A stretch of 64,000 nucleotides of DNA from a virus, in the IMG/VR virus record IMGVR_UViG_3300036795_000124, positions 1-64,000 of that record, one strand, 5' to 3'. Shown piece by piece: positions 14,880 through 23,062 of the stretch (its first letter is position 1; every line of letters begins with the position of its first letter). A program made the position numbers and the translations under genes. Under the pieces are notes generated by a model. That model had not been told where the DNA came from. It saw only the letters and a program-made list of their open reading frames with translations, and made no database searches.

Positions 14880-15992
14880 ATGCCGACGATAGATCTCGCG
14901 GTCGAGACCGCGATCAGCCAATCGATCCGCGCCGCCCAGGTGTCATCGATGTTCGACGTGCCGCCGGCGCCCGTCCAACGCCTGGAATGGCACGGCGACA
15001 TGCCGTTGGATGAACGTCCCTGGCATGTGGGCCTGATCGTCGGTCCCTCCGGGTCCGGCAAATCGACCATCCTCAATGGCGTGTTTGGCGCGCCGGCGAT
15101 CTTCGATTGGCCCGGGGTGTCGGTGATCGATGATTTCGATGCCACGGTCAGCGTGGAAGACGTGGCCCAGATATGCCAGGCGGTGGGCTTCAACACGATC
15201 CCTGCATGGCTGCGTCCGCATGCGGTGCTGTCCAACGGCGAGAAATTCCGCGTCGATCTGGCGCGGCGCCTGCTCGAGGGCGGGCCCCTGGTGACCTGCG
15301 ACGAATTCACCTCGGTGGTGGATCGTCAGGTGGCCCGGATCGGCGCCCACGCGGTGCAGAAGCACATCCGGCGGCATGACCGGCAATTCGTGGCAGCTGC
15401 CTGCCATTACGACCTGGAAGATTGGTTGCAGCCGGACTGGGTGTTCGAGCCTGCCACCATGGTTTTCAGATGGAGGTCGGTTCAACGACGACCGGAACTC
15501 ATTTGTGGTGTCCATCGGGCTCCGCGGTCTGCTTGGGCCGCCTTCGCTCGTTTTCACTATCTGACGGCTGACATCCATCAGAACGCCAAAATCTATGTCC
15601 TCACTGTCGAGGGCGAACCGGCGGCGTGCTGCGGCGTGATATTCCGCCCTCATGCCAGGGTGCGCGACATTTATGGCATGTCCCGGCTCGTCACCCTCCC
15701 CGATTATCAGGGCATCGGTCTAGCCTTCGCCTTGGCCGATCGCGTGGCGTCAGCCTATCGGGCCATGGGGCGACGGTACCACGCCTATCCCGCGCATCCC
15801 TCGTTGATCCGTTCGTTCAATCGTTCCGAGGTGTGGCAGATGGAACGCGCCCCCGGAATGCAAAACAGCACGCGCGACGGCGGCCACGTGTCGGTGGGAG
15901 GTCTCTCGTTTGGCGGCAGGCCTTCGGCTTGTTTCTCATATTGCGGGGCCGCTATGGAGGATCGCGACGCAGCGGAGAGGCTGGTGGCGTGA
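14880..15992 (+). CDS. ABC-type ATPase fused to GNAT acetyltransferase
   Basis: 370 residues. The N-terminal half is an ABC-like ATPase: Walker A GPSGSGKST (residues 55-63), a signature-like LSNGEKFRV, and a Walker B LVTCDEFTS. It has no membrane part. The C-terminal half (about residues 200-330) looks like a GNAT acyltransferase, with DYQGIGLAFALADRV as the acetyl-CoA loop. Such fusions occur next to phage packaging genes; the substrate is unknown. Follows the ParB-like gene after 1 bp. Confidence 0.7.
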   Translation: MPTIDLAVETAISQSIRAAQVSSMFDVPPAPVQRLEWHGDMPLDERPWHVGLIVGPSGSGKSTILNGVFGAPAIFDWPGVSVIDDFDATVSVEDVAQICQAVGFNTIPAWLRPHAVLSNGEKFRVDLARRLLEGGPLVTCDEFTSVVDRQVARIGAHAVQKHIRRHDRQFVAAACHYDLEDWLQPDWVFEPATMVFRWRSVQRRPELICGVHRAPRSAWAAFARFHYLTADIHQNAKIYVLTVEGEPAACCGVIFRPHARVRDIYGMSRLVTLPDYQGIGLAFALADRVASAYRAMGRRYHAYPAHPSLIRSFNRSEVWQMERAPGMQNSTRDGGHVSVGGLSFGGRPSACFSYCGAAMEDRDAAERLVA

Positions 15993-16363
15993 ACCGCTGG
16001 GCGATCTCGATCCGGCAACCCTTCGCCTGGCTGATCATCGCCGGTCACAAGGATGTCGAGAACCGACCTTGGGGCACCGTGCACCGCGGCCCCATCCTGA
16101 TCCACGCCGGCGCCAGCTTCTGTGACGGGTTCACCCCGTCCAACGCTCTACGGAACTGGCCGGACGTCCAACCGCCGGACGAATGGCTGCTGGGCGGCAT
16201 CATCGGCGAGGCCGAACTCGTAGACGTGGTGACGGAGCATCCCTCTCGTTGGTTCAACGGTCCGCGCGGCCTGATGTTGCGCAACCCCCGCAGCCTGCCG
16301 TACCAGGAATGCTATGGTCGTCCCGGCGTGTTCAAGGTCGATTATCGCCAGAAAGATGGATGA
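15989..16363 (+). CDS. ASCH-domain protein
   Basis: 124 residues, GTG start in a GTGA overlap. The N-terminus has the ASCH pattern AISIRQPFAWLIIAGHKDVENRPW, then GPILIHAGASF, and a later IIGEAELVDVV. ASCH domains are PUA-like and bind RNA or act as amidohydrolases. The target here is unknown. Confidence 0.75.
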   Translation: MNRWAISIRQPFAWLIIAGHKDVENRPWGTVHRGPILIHAGASFCDGFTPSNALRNWPDVQPPDEWLLGGIIGEAELVDVVTEHPSRWFNGPRGLMLRNPRSLPYQECYGRPGVFKVDYRQKDG

Positions 16364-16542
16364 ACGAGATGCATCCTATGATCACGGACGACGATGAGAC
16401 GATCCTGCAGCAAAGGGTTGATGCCATCGTGCGGGGGGTTGTCGGTCAGCCGATCAGCGACGAACTGATCAGGCAAATGTCCGCAAAGCTGGGCGCCGAT
16501 CCCGTCATCAAACAGCTGATCGCCGAGATTGACGATGAATGA
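16360..16542 (+). CDS. Hypothetical small acidic protein
   Basis: 60 residues in an ATGA overlap with the ASCH gene. Helical and acidic, no motif. It sits directly before the small terminase gene. Confidence 0.5.
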   Translation: MNEMHPMITDDDETILQQRVDAIVRGVVGQPISDELIRQMSAKLGADPVIKQLIAEIDDE

Positions 16543-16602
16543 CGTGCAGATCAAAGGACGGCGGATGGCCGAAATCCAGGATTATTGAGAAGTCGCACGG
16601 AG

Positions 16603-17094
16603 ATGCCCGACGCGATTCCCAATCAACCGCCGTACAATCCGAAAGCGCTGTTCGTCCCGACCACGGAGCAACGCTGGCTGGTCCAGGTGCTTCACGCCCA
16701 CGGCATTCCGCTCGCGGCGATCGCGCGCAATGTTCACGATGACGGCCGGCATATCGACGTCAAGACGCTCAAGCGCGCGTTCAAGGAAGAATTGTCGACC
16801 GCGAAATTGCAGGTCAAGGCAGCCATCATCGCGTCGCTGGTGCGATCGGCGACGCAGGGCAATGTGATGGCCCAGCGCTACTGGTTGTTGACCCATGGCG
16901 GTCCTGAATGGAAAAATCCGTGGAATGATCGCGACGCTGCGGCGCCGATCGCCGCGAACGAGACCGGGACCACGATCATCATCAAAGGCGGCCTGCCGCC
17001 GATCGATTATTCCGCGCCGACCCTCGAACACGAGGATATTGTGCCGCGATCTACCAACGGCAGCGGCGGTAATGGTCGAGATCATTCGGATTGA
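16603..17094 (+). CDS. Putative small terminase subunit
   Basis: 163 residues from the ATG behind CACGGAG (a TTG at 16585 would add six). Residues 15-60 look like an HTH with QRWLVQVLHAHGIPLAAIARNV; the core helix follows (ELSTAKLQVKAAIIASLVRSATQGN) and then a conserved MAQRYWLLTHGGPEW. Small terminases recognise the packaging site and form a ring on the DNA. The overlap with the large terminase gene (17072) supports the call. Confidence 0.65.
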   Translation: MPDAIPNQPPYNPKALFVPTTEQRWLVQVLHAHGIPLAAIARNVHDDGRHIDVKTLKRAFKEELSTAKLQVKAAIIASLVRSATQGNVMAQRYWLLTHGGPEWKNPWNDRDAAAPIAANETGTTIIIKGGLPPIDYSAPTLEHEDIVPRSTNGSGGNGRDHSD

Positions 17095-18415
17095 GGATTA
17101 CCGTGAGAAGCGGAAATCCCAACGAGGCATAGGCGACAACGGCGGGCCCACTCTCGAAATCGAACTGCCGACGCTGCATCCGGATCAGATCAAGGCGTAT
17201 CAGATGCCCGCCCGTTTCAAGGCGGTGCGTTGCGGCCGACGATGGGGCAAAACGAAATTCGGCGAGACGGTGGCATGTGATGCCGCCATTCGTAGTCAGT
17301 ACATCGGGTGGTTCTCGCCCGAGTACAAATTCCAATCGGAGGCCTACGCCGACATCGTGGGCATGTTGGCGCCGGTGCTGTGGTCGTCATCGAAAATGGA
17401 CGGCGTGGTACGCACCACGACGAAGGGACGCCTCGATTTCTGGTCGCTGGACAATCCGAATGCCGGCCGCTCGCGGCGTTACCACGGGGTGGTAATCGAT
17501 GAGGCGGCGTTCGCCAAGGGCAATATGACGGATATTTGGCGCAAGGCGATCCGCCCCACGCTGGTTGATTTTCGCGGCTGGGCTCTGGTGCTGAGCAATA
17601 CCAACGGCATGGATGCGACCAATTGGTTCTACCAGATTTGCAATGACGCCGATCTCGGGTTCAAGGAATACCACGCGCCGACCTCGGCCAACCCCTACAT
17701 GCCGCCCGATGAATTGGCCGAGATCGAGACCAAGACGCATCCGCTGGTCTATCAGCAGGAATACCTCTCGGAATTCGTCGACTGGTCGGGCGCAGCATTC
17801 TTCGCCCAGCCATCATTCCTCGACGGCAATTCGCGGCCCTATCAATTCCCCCGGGTCTGCGATGCGGTGTTCGCGACCATCGATACCGCCGACAAGAACA
17901 AGAAACAGCATGACGGCACGGCGGTGATCTATTGGGCGCGCTCACAATTCTCGGGCATTCCGCTGATGATGCTCGATTACAATCTGATCCAGATCGAAGG
18001 CGCCATGCTGGAAAATTGGCTGCCGTCGGTATTCGATCGATTGAATGAACTCGCCAAACTGTGCGGCGCGCGGCGCGGCAGCCTGGGCGCATGGATCGAG
18101 GACAAGCATTCCGGGACGATCCTGTTGCAGCAGGCCAGGAACCGACGTTGGGCGGCCACGCCGATCGATCCGAAATTGACCAACCTGGGCAAGGACGCCC
18201 GCGCGCTGAACGTCTCAGGCTATGTGCACCGGGGCTCGGTCAAGATCTCCGAATGGGCCTACAAGCAGCACACGACCTATAAGGGGGTGACGCGCAATCA
18301 TCTGCTGGGCCAGATCGTGGGCTATAGAATGGGCGTCGATCAAGGTGAAGATGATATTTTGGATTGTTTTTGTTATGGAATAGCATTGGCTCTCGGAGAT
18401 AATAGAGGTCTTTAG
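17072..18415 (+). CDS. Large terminase subunit
   Basis: 447 residues, ATG at 17072. The ATPase has a deviant Walker A, CGRRWGKT (residues 54-61), and Walker B VVIDEAAF (D143, E144). The nuclease domain has acidic residues in ATIDTAD, AWIEDKH and EDDILD. The protein packages DNA into the procapsid. The last 70 bp are clearly A+T-rich compared with the rest of the gene. Confidence 0.9.
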   Translation: MVEIIRIEDYREKRKSQRGIGDNGGPTLEIELPTLHPDQIKAYQMPARFKAVRCGRRWGKTKFGETVACDAAIRSQYIGWFSPEYKFQSEAYADIVGMLAPVLWSSSKMDGVVRTTTKGRLDFWSLDNPNAGRSRRYHGVVIDEAAFAKGNMTDIWRKAIRPTLVDFRGWALVLSNTNGMDATNWFYQICNDADLGFKEYHAPTSANPYMPPDELAEIETKTHPLVYQQEYLSEFVDWSGAAFFAQPSFLDGNSRPYQFPRVCDAVFATIDTADKNKKQHDGTAVIYWARSQFSGIPLMMLDYNLIQIEGAMLENWLPSVFDRLNELAKLCGARRGSLGAWIEDKHSGTILLQQARNRRWAATPIDPKLTNLGKDARALNVSGYVHRGSVKISEWAYKQHTTYKGVTRNHLLGQIVGYRMGVDQGEDDILDCFCYGIALALGDNRGL

Positions 18416-18458
18416 ACCAACAACATTCGGAGGCCGGTTGGTCCGATGGTTTCGTTGG

Positions 18459-18656
18459 TCATGGCTGTGGCTCACAACCGAGGTGATACGGGCCTTTGTT
18501 GCCGACGAACTTCATGTGCGTCGCCGGCGCCTCGTCGCGCCGGAAACCCATAGGCAGGATATCGCATCCGCACCCCGCGCACACGGGAGGCTTTGATGTG
18601 CCGATCATCCAATTCACGGTCGGCATCGGTGCGGTTGAGGATTTACCGCCTGACAT
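18459..18656 (-). CDS. Small cysteine-containing protein
   Basis: 65 residues. CAGCGC near residue 27 and a later HLGCEPQP could form a zinc site. Short overlap with the upstream gene; last gene of the leftward lysis block. Unrecognised. Confidence 0.5.
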   Translation of the reverse strand: MSGGKSSTAPMPTVNWMIGTSKPPVCAGCGCDILPMGFRRDEAPATHMKFVGNKGPYHLGCEPQP

Positions 18657-18873
18657 TGCCACGCTCCTTCACGGTCTGCGCTAATCCATGCAGCGACCAG
18701 CCATTGAGCCAACCTTCACTGCACCGATGCGTGCCGGCATCAGGCAAGCTGCGAAGGAAGGCATCGATCGCATCACCGGCCTGTTTCATCGTGCCGCCCA
18801 TGCGTAAGGCCACAGCGGTCAACGCGAAATCGATTGCTTCAACCTCGGTCGTTGGGGATTTACTCTCGCTCAT
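18643..18873 (-). CDS. Hypothetical small helical protein
   Basis: 76 residues from MSESKSP, chosen because GGAGG lies eight bases upstream. Helical, with EAIDFALTAVALRM. Unrecognised. Confidence 0.5.
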   Translation of the reverse strand: MSESKSPTTEVEAIDFALTAVALRMGGTMKQAGDAIDAFLRSLPDAGTHRCSEGWLNGWSLHGLAQTVKERGNVRR

Positions 18874-18914
18874 TTCAACCGCCTCCAGTAGAACCGCCAT
18901 TTCCCGGTTTCTGA

Positions 18915-19148
18915 TCATCGCCTGATCGCATCCCATCGTTGGGCGCACAACGTGAGCGCGGCCTCGGTGCCGATGCGCGCGGCGTGCTCGGCGGCGTCAT
19001 GGGCGCGGAGCTGATCGGGGCGCACCAGAGTGGGCAGCGGCGGTGGTCCTGGCTGGGCGTGCGAACAAGGCTCGGGCGCCCCGCCTGGCATGGACGCCGG
19101 GGTGCAGCCGGTCAGCAAGCCGAGCATGAGCAACCGTCTCACGGGCAT
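18915..19148 (-). CDS. Rz1-like outer-membrane spanin lipoprotein
   Basis: 77 residues. Signal with lipobox LLTGC (Cys near residue 15), followed by a Pro-rich stretch (PEPC...QPGPPPLPT), as in Rz1 lipoproteins. Its start overlaps the end of the Rz-like gene upstream. Spanins fuse inner and outer membranes in the last step of lysis. A Gram-negative host follows. Confidence 0.7.
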   Translation of the reverse strand: MPVRRLLMLGLLTGCTPASMPGGAPEPCSHAQPGPPPLPTLVRPDQLRAHDAAEHAARIGTEAALTLCAQRWDAIRR

Positions 19149-19660
19149 TGGATCGGCCTTCTGCCGCTGGCACCAACCACGCCGACCAGACGGGCGCATA
19201 CGGTGGCGATCTGTAGCTGTCGCTGGTTGACCTCGGCGAGCAGGTTGCGATCGGTGGTATCAAGCCGGCCATCGAGCGCGCCCAGATGCGTGCCGAATTT
19301 CTCGATGACCTCAGAGGTCACGATATAGGGCGAGATCAGCGTCTCGAGCTTGAGGACGCGCTCGCGCAATCCGGCGCGTTCAGCGGCGCCGGCCTCATCG
19401 ATCTTGGCCAGCGCATCAACCCGCGAGGTCAGCGCGTCCTGCTTTCCCTCGACCTGGACATAAGACCGTTGCATTGAGGCGTACGTGGTTTGTGTCGTCC
19501 ACAAGCCCCAGCCGATCGCGCCCAGCGCGCCAGCCGGGATGCCGACCACCCAGCCGATGAAGAACGCGACGGTTTGCAGATTTTGGAGGCCTTGCCACAT
19601 ACGCGACCAGCGACCGTTGTTGTTTTCGCGCGGCGGCTTGTCGTCCTGGCTCAGCGGCAT
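19139..19660 (-). CDS. Rz-like inner-membrane spanin
   Basis: 173 residues. One transmembrane helix (about residues 30-52), then a long periplasmic coiled coil (about 65-150). Position, topology and overlap with the Rz1-like lipoprotein gene suggest the inner spanin partner. The sequence family was not recognised; the call rests on context. Confidence 0.55.
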   Translation of the reverse strand: MPLSQDDKPPRENNNGRWSRMWQGLQNLQTVAFFIGWVVGIPAGALGAIGWGLWTTQTTYASMQRSYVQVEGKQDALTSRVDALAKIDEAGAAERAGLRERVLKLETLISPYIVTSEVIEKFGTHLGALDGRLDTTDRNLLAEVNQRQLQIATVCARLVGVVGASGRRPIQCP

Positions 19661-19661
19661 G

Positions 19662-19946
19662 TCATTTTCCCATCAACCCACGGGCCAGTGCGCCGATCAG
19701 CGCGGGGCCTTGCGATATAAGAAGCGCGGTCACAATCGCGCCGAAGATCGTCGTGGCGATTCCGATCAGCCATTTGCTACGGCTTTCACGGCGATCCAGC
19801 AAATCACATAGCCTGCGATAATTCTTGGCGAATTCCCTCGCCGCCTCGGGATCGGATGGATCAATACCGACAACAATTAGCGCGCGCTCGATTTCTTCGA
19901 GCCGAGAGGCGAACCGGCTTATACGCGTCGCTGGTTCATTTGCCAT
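19662..19946 (-). CDS. Holin-like membrane protein
   Basis: 94 residues from MANEPATR. A helical N-terminus, a basic DRRESRSK, one transmembrane segment (about residues 59-78) and a short C-terminus. It abuts the spanin genes, so a holin or pinholin role fits. Only one span is evident; unproven. Confidence 0.45.
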   Translation of the reverse strand: MANEPATRISRFASRLEEIERALIVVGIDPSDPEAAREFAKNYRRLCDLLDRRESRSKWLIGIATTIFGAIVTALLISQGPALIGALARGLMGK

Positions 19947-20101
19947 TGTCCGTCCAGTCGTCCCGGTCGTTCCGAAAGCAGTCTTTGACGGCACAATGCT
20001 ATGGCGGGCAGAGAATTGTCCAATTAACGCCGGTTTGACGGCAATCTGGCTGCGAGGGAAGATTCCCCCGTGGCATGCCCGCCACGTGGAGGACACTAGC
20101 T

Positions 20102-20470
20102 GTGACAATCGATGTTCTGATTACGCGCGTCGTCAACGCGCACAATTCAACGGTTTACGCCCTCATGCACGCCGACGAGCGCTATATTGCAAATCACGAT
20201 GAATTCCGCGACACGGTCACCGCCCTACGGCAATTCGCCGCCAAGATGCGATCTCGCGTTGGCGTGCTGGAAGAGCTCGTGGAGCGACGGAAAACCGCCA
20301 CTGACGAACGTGACAAACAGACTCCGGATTTCGTGGTCGAGGATGGGCTGCGTTGGCGCCCCACGGCGGATTATCGCCTCGTGCACAATCTTGACGGCTA
20401 TTGCATAGAGCGCCTGTGGATCTGCTGTGATGATCCCGCCAAGGCCGGGCAGTGGAGACGTGTGCCGTGA
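20102..20470 (+). CDS. Hypothetical phage protein
   Basis: 122 residues, GTG start just after GTGGAGGACACTAGCT, a rightward relative of the early-gene leader motif. Helical N-terminus, a beta-rich end with CIERLWICCDDPAKAGQWRRVP. Unrecognised. Confidence 0.55.
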   Translation: MTIDVLITRVVNAHNSTVYALMHADERYIANHDEFRDTVTALRQFAAKMRSRVGVLEELVERRKTATDERDKQTPDFVVEDGLRWRPTADYRLVHNLDGYCIERLWICCDDPAKAGQWRRVP

Positions 20471-20859
20471 GCGCGCTGATTATCGGGGACGCCCAAAGGC
20501 AGCAAATCGCCAAGCTTCGTGCGCTGGCGGCCGACAATGTGATGGACCCGGCGGCAATGGTGAACGTCGCCCAAAAGGACATGGCCGCCTATCGCCAGAT
20601 GATGAGGACGCTCAGCCTTGAAATTCCGCACGGCTACATCGTCACCTATTCGCACGAGCGCCAGCCGTTCGGTCTCGCGCGGCACATCAGCATCAGCGTC
20701 GGTCGGCCGCACAAGATGCCGCACCCGGCGGCGGTCGACATGATCCTCGACGCATTCGCCCTACACCGGGCCGCGCGAAACACCGGAGGCAGCATAGATG
20801 GCGACGAACGGCAAAGAACGGTTCTGTTGGTACTGCGGCGACAGCCTTGGATTCGTTGA
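20467..20859 (+). CDS. Hypothetical phage protein
   Basis: 130 residues, GTG start in a GTGA overlap. Residues 60-85 (HGYIVTYSHERQPFGLARHISISVG) form a clear beta-rich core. Its 3' end overlaps the next gene by 62 bp, which is long for this region. Confidence 0.55.
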   Translation: MSALIIGDAQRQQIAKLRALAADNVMDPAAMVNVAQKDMAAYRQMMRTLSLEIPHGYIVTYSHERQPFGLARHISISVGRPHKMPHPAAVDMILDAFALHRAARNTGGSIDGDERQRTVLLVLRRQPWIR

Positions 20860-20989
20860 AAATCGCTACTACGACAAGCACGATACATGCGGCAAGTCTG
20901 AGTGCCAGCGTGAGGCACAAGCCATGTATCGAGAGGAGCGCGAGGAGGCACACCGCGAGGTAGATGAACGCTTTGATGGTGGCTGGTGA
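20798..20989 (+). CDS. Small zinc-finger protein
   Basis: 63 residues. FCWYCG, then DTCGKSECQREA gives a CxxC...CxxxxC zinc site (residues 10-38). The C-terminal half is a charged helix. Behind GGAGGCAGCATAG. Confidence 0.6.
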   Translation: MATNGKERFCWYCGDSLGFVENRYYDKHDTCGKSECQREAQAMYREEREEAHREVDERFDGGW

Positions 20990-21420
20990 TGCCGCGAGCC
21001 AAGAAAGCCGCTGCGCCTGCCGAAGTGCCAGAGGCTCGGGGTATCGGCGACAACAAGCCGCCCTCAGTCGCCTCCCTCGAATTCACGTCAGAGCACCGTC
21101 GGCTGACGAACGCGGCGATCTCCGAGTTTCGGATGAATCAGGACGATTCGACGGCGCTGGCCACCGAATCGGTCGATCAGCTTGGCATGACGACCGCGCC
21201 GACGACGTCGCAGCTATTGGAGAGTATCAACCTATTTTGGTTCGCGTTTCTGACATCGTGCCATGATCCGCATCAACGGCCTCCGGATCGTCACCAGCGA
21301 CCTGCTGACAGAGACCATCCCCTACTCCCGTTCGCCCGCGCGTGCGCGCCGCAGGGCGGCGATGGGGCATCGACAGTATTATGCCACACGGCCCCAGGAC
21401 AAGGCGGTGCAGATGCCTGA
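20989..21420 (+). CDS. Hypothetical protein with long 3' overlap
   Basis: 143 residues. Residues 1-85 look natural (RGIGDNKPPS..., then RRLTNAAISEFRMNQDD). Beyond about residue 90 the sequence becomes His/Pro/Arg-rich and runs 158 bp into the next gene, a sign that the natural end is upstream. Another frame ends precisely at the ATGA of the next gene (21263-21266), so a frameshift near 21225 is possible. Confidence 0.5.
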   Translation: MPRAKKAAAPAEVPEARGIGDNKPPSVASLEFTSEHRRLTNAAISEFRMNQDDSTALATESVDQLGMTTAPTTSQLLESINLFWFAFLTSCHDPHQRPPDRHQRPADRDHPLLPFARACAPQGGDGASTVLCHTAPGQGGADA

Positions 21421-21529
21421 CGGCACGATAGTGATGCACCCAGAACTGTTGCGCGTGATCAAGAGATTGATCGCCGAACGGGAGGCGGCGAAGGCGGTCA
21501 ATCATTCGGTGTACGTCCATGCCATATGA
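21263..21529 (+). CDS. Conserved hypothetical phage protein
   Basis: 88 residues. Basic N-terminus, a central MPDGTIVMHPELLRVIKRLI with the look of a conserved small phage protein. No function known. Confidence 0.6.
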   Translation: MIRINGLRIVTSDLLTETIPYSRSPARARRRAAMGHRQYYATRPQDKAVQMPDGTIVMHPELLRVIKRLIAEREAAKAVNHSVYVHAI

Positions 21530-21749
21530 CGAATTCATCGAATTCCCAGACGGGACGCGTGCGTTCGTCCGGTTCAGCGGCCGGCGGCCGAGGGCCAAGC
21601 CGTGCAAGTGCGGCGCGCCATCGACGTTGCAATGCGATTATCCAACGCTGGTCGGCACCTGCGACGCCTATCTATGCCAGCGTTGCGCGGTGCGCATCGG
21701 GCCTAATCGCGATTATTGCCCTGATCATCCGAGAGGGCACCAACCATGA
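21519..21749 (+). CDS. Cysteine-rich zinc-binding phage protein
   Basis: 76 residues. The Cys series CKCGAPSTLQCDY, GTCDAYLCQRCA, YCPDH (residues 29-70) is a pattern I know from small phage proteins. Probably binds two zinc ions. Role unknown. Confidence 0.65.
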   Translation: MPYDEFIEFPDGTRAFVRFSGRRPRAKPCKCGAPSTLQCDYPTLVGTCDAYLCQRCAVRIGPNRDYCPDHPRGHQP

Positions 21750-21889
21750 TCGACGCTGACGCGCTCGGGCGCTCGGCATGCGCCATTCTGGTGATCACCG
21801 CGCTCGGCTTGCTCTGGCCGCTGCGCTCCATCTGGGCGTTTCCGCTGGCGATCATCCTGTTGGGCGTGATCACGGTGATGGTATTGTGA
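21746..21889 (+). CDS. Two-span membrane microprotein
   Basis: 47 residues, ATGA overlap with the previous gene. Two hydrophobic segments (about residues 10-27 and 29-46), no tail. Ends in a GTGA overlap with the next gene. It could be a lysis-related or superinfection protein; not determined. Confidence 0.5.
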   Translation: MIDADALGRSACAILVITALGLLWPLRSIWAFPLAIILLGVITVMVL

Positions 21890-22065
21890 GTCCCGAGGAA
21901 GTCCTGGAATGGATCGAAAAATCGTGGCTCGACGGCTACGATATGGCCCAGGCCATGCTACTCGAAATCGCCAGCGTCACCGACAATCCGGATATCGCTG
22001 TGCATTTCCGGCTGGCGGCGATGATGCTGGCCAACGTCAAACCAAAGGATGGATTGCGCAAGTGA
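21886..22065 (+). CDS. Hypothetical small helical protein
   Basis: 59 residues from GTG in a GTGA overlap. Acidic helix (SPEEVLEWIEKSWLDGYDM). Unrecognised. Confidence 0.5.
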   Translation: MSPEEVLEWIEKSWLDGYDMAQAMLLEIASVTDNPDIAVHFRLAAMMLANVKPKDGLRK

Positions 22066-22343
22066 ACGATGCGCGTCATCTCGCGTGGATCAGACAGCAG
22101 GAATGCTGTGTGCCAGGATGCGAACGCCGCGCGCCCCACGACGTGATCGAGGCCGCGCACATCCGGAGATCGTTCAACAGCGGCACCGGAATGAAGCCGG
22201 CGGACCGATTTTGCGTCCCATTGTGCTTCGATCATCACAAGGAATCGCACCGGGGCGAGCGGACGTTCGAGCGGAAATACGGCATCGATCTGCTGGCGCT
22301 GGCCGCGCAATATGATCTCGGATCAGGGAGCGACTTGATATGA
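22062..22343 (+). CDS. HNH-type nuclease-like protein (DUF968/Ref-like)
   Basis: 93 residues from GTG in a GTGA overlap. The pattern CCVPGC...DVIEAAHIRRSFNSGTG, then VPLCFDHHKESH and FERKYGIDLLALAAQY matches small HNH phage proteins related to DUF968 and the RecA-dependent nuclease Ref. The two CxxC-type pairs would hold zinc. It may trim recombination intermediates or help packaging. Confidence 0.7.
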   Translation: MNDARHLAWIRQQECCVPGCERRAPHDVIEAAHIRRSFNSGTGMKPADRFCVPLCFDHHKESHRGERTFERKYGIDLLALAAQYDLGSGSDLI

Positions 22344-22609
22344 GCACCAAGCAGATCGGCCGTCTTGCGTTGCGCGAGGAAGGCGATAATTGGGTCGCCT
22401 ACTACGCCATGCCGGATACCATGAAGGACGCCATCTTGCTGGGATCGATCCGCACGGCAATTGTCGGCGAGGAGAAGCACAAGCAGGCGTTTATGGCGCT
22501 GATGCGCGAGATCGTTAGCGATATCATCGAAGAGACGATGGGCGTTCGCCCTATATGGCCTGACCCACCAATGCGAGCCCCCGAGCATGAACGTGCCGGG
22601 CGCGCGTGA
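22340..22609 (+). CDS. Conserved hypothetical phage protein
   Basis: 89 residues, ATGA overlap. Core GRLALREEGDNWVAYYAMPDTMKDAILLGSI, which I remember as a recurring small phage protein near HNH and zinc-binding genes. Function unknown. Confidence 0.6.
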   Translation: MSTKQIGRLALREEGDNWVAYYAMPDTMKDAILLGSIRTAIVGEEKHKQAFMALMREIVSDIIEETMGVRPIWPDPPMRAPEHERAGRA

Positions 22610-22796
22610 TGCCAAAGGACGTGCCCGCCAAATCATTTCGAACGATCCCAGGGCGGTCACCCAGACGGTGTTCGTGCGCCTGTCGCCTGGTACCGCCGCG
22701 TTGTTGCGCGCCTATGCGGCGCTGCGTGGCCAGAGCGTGGATGAGGCGGCGCGTGACATCATCGCCCGGGCGTTGATCAAAGGAGAACCAGCATGA
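22587..22796 (+). CDS. Ribbon-helix-helix-like protein
   Basis: 69 residues. TQTVFVRLSPGTAALLRAYAALRGQSVDEAARDII fits a ribbon-helix-helix fold (one strand, two helices), a DNA-binding regulator type. Overlaps the previous gene by 23 bp. Confidence 0.55.
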   Translation: MNVPGARDAKGRARQIISNDPRAVTQTVFVRLSPGTAALLRAYAALRGQSVDEAARDIIARALIKGEPA

Positions 22797-23062
22797 CCGA
22801 CGATTTCGAGGTCAAGACGCCAGATATTATCAACCCGTTGCTGACCAATGCCGTGATCTGCAAGGTTCTCGGCTACGATCCGCACAAGGTCTCACGCATC
22901 GTGATCGAACTTGAGGGAATGAAAATGCCGACGATCACCGTGCATCATTTTTTAAGCAGCAAGGATTCTAAGGAACTCGCCGCGATCATTGACCGCTACA
23001 ATTTGGTGCCGAAAGCTGTGTCTACACATGAATTGGAAGAACGTCGAAAGGGCAAGCCATGA
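22793..23062 (+). CDS. Hypothetical phage protein
   Basis: 89 residues behind GGAGAACCAGC. Alpha/beta, with a RIVIELEGMKMPTITVHHFL strand pair. Unrecognised. Confidence 0.5.
   Translation: MTDDFEVKTPDIINPLLTNAVICKVLGYDPHKVSRIVIELEGMKMPTITVHHFLSSKDSKELAAIIDRYNLVPKAVSTHELEERRKGKP

Noticed and set aside
16535-16549. 15-base match with the start of the first gene (ATGAATGACGTGCAG)
   Set aside because: A few 15-base matches are expected by chance in 64 kb, and the frame here stops after 16 codons.
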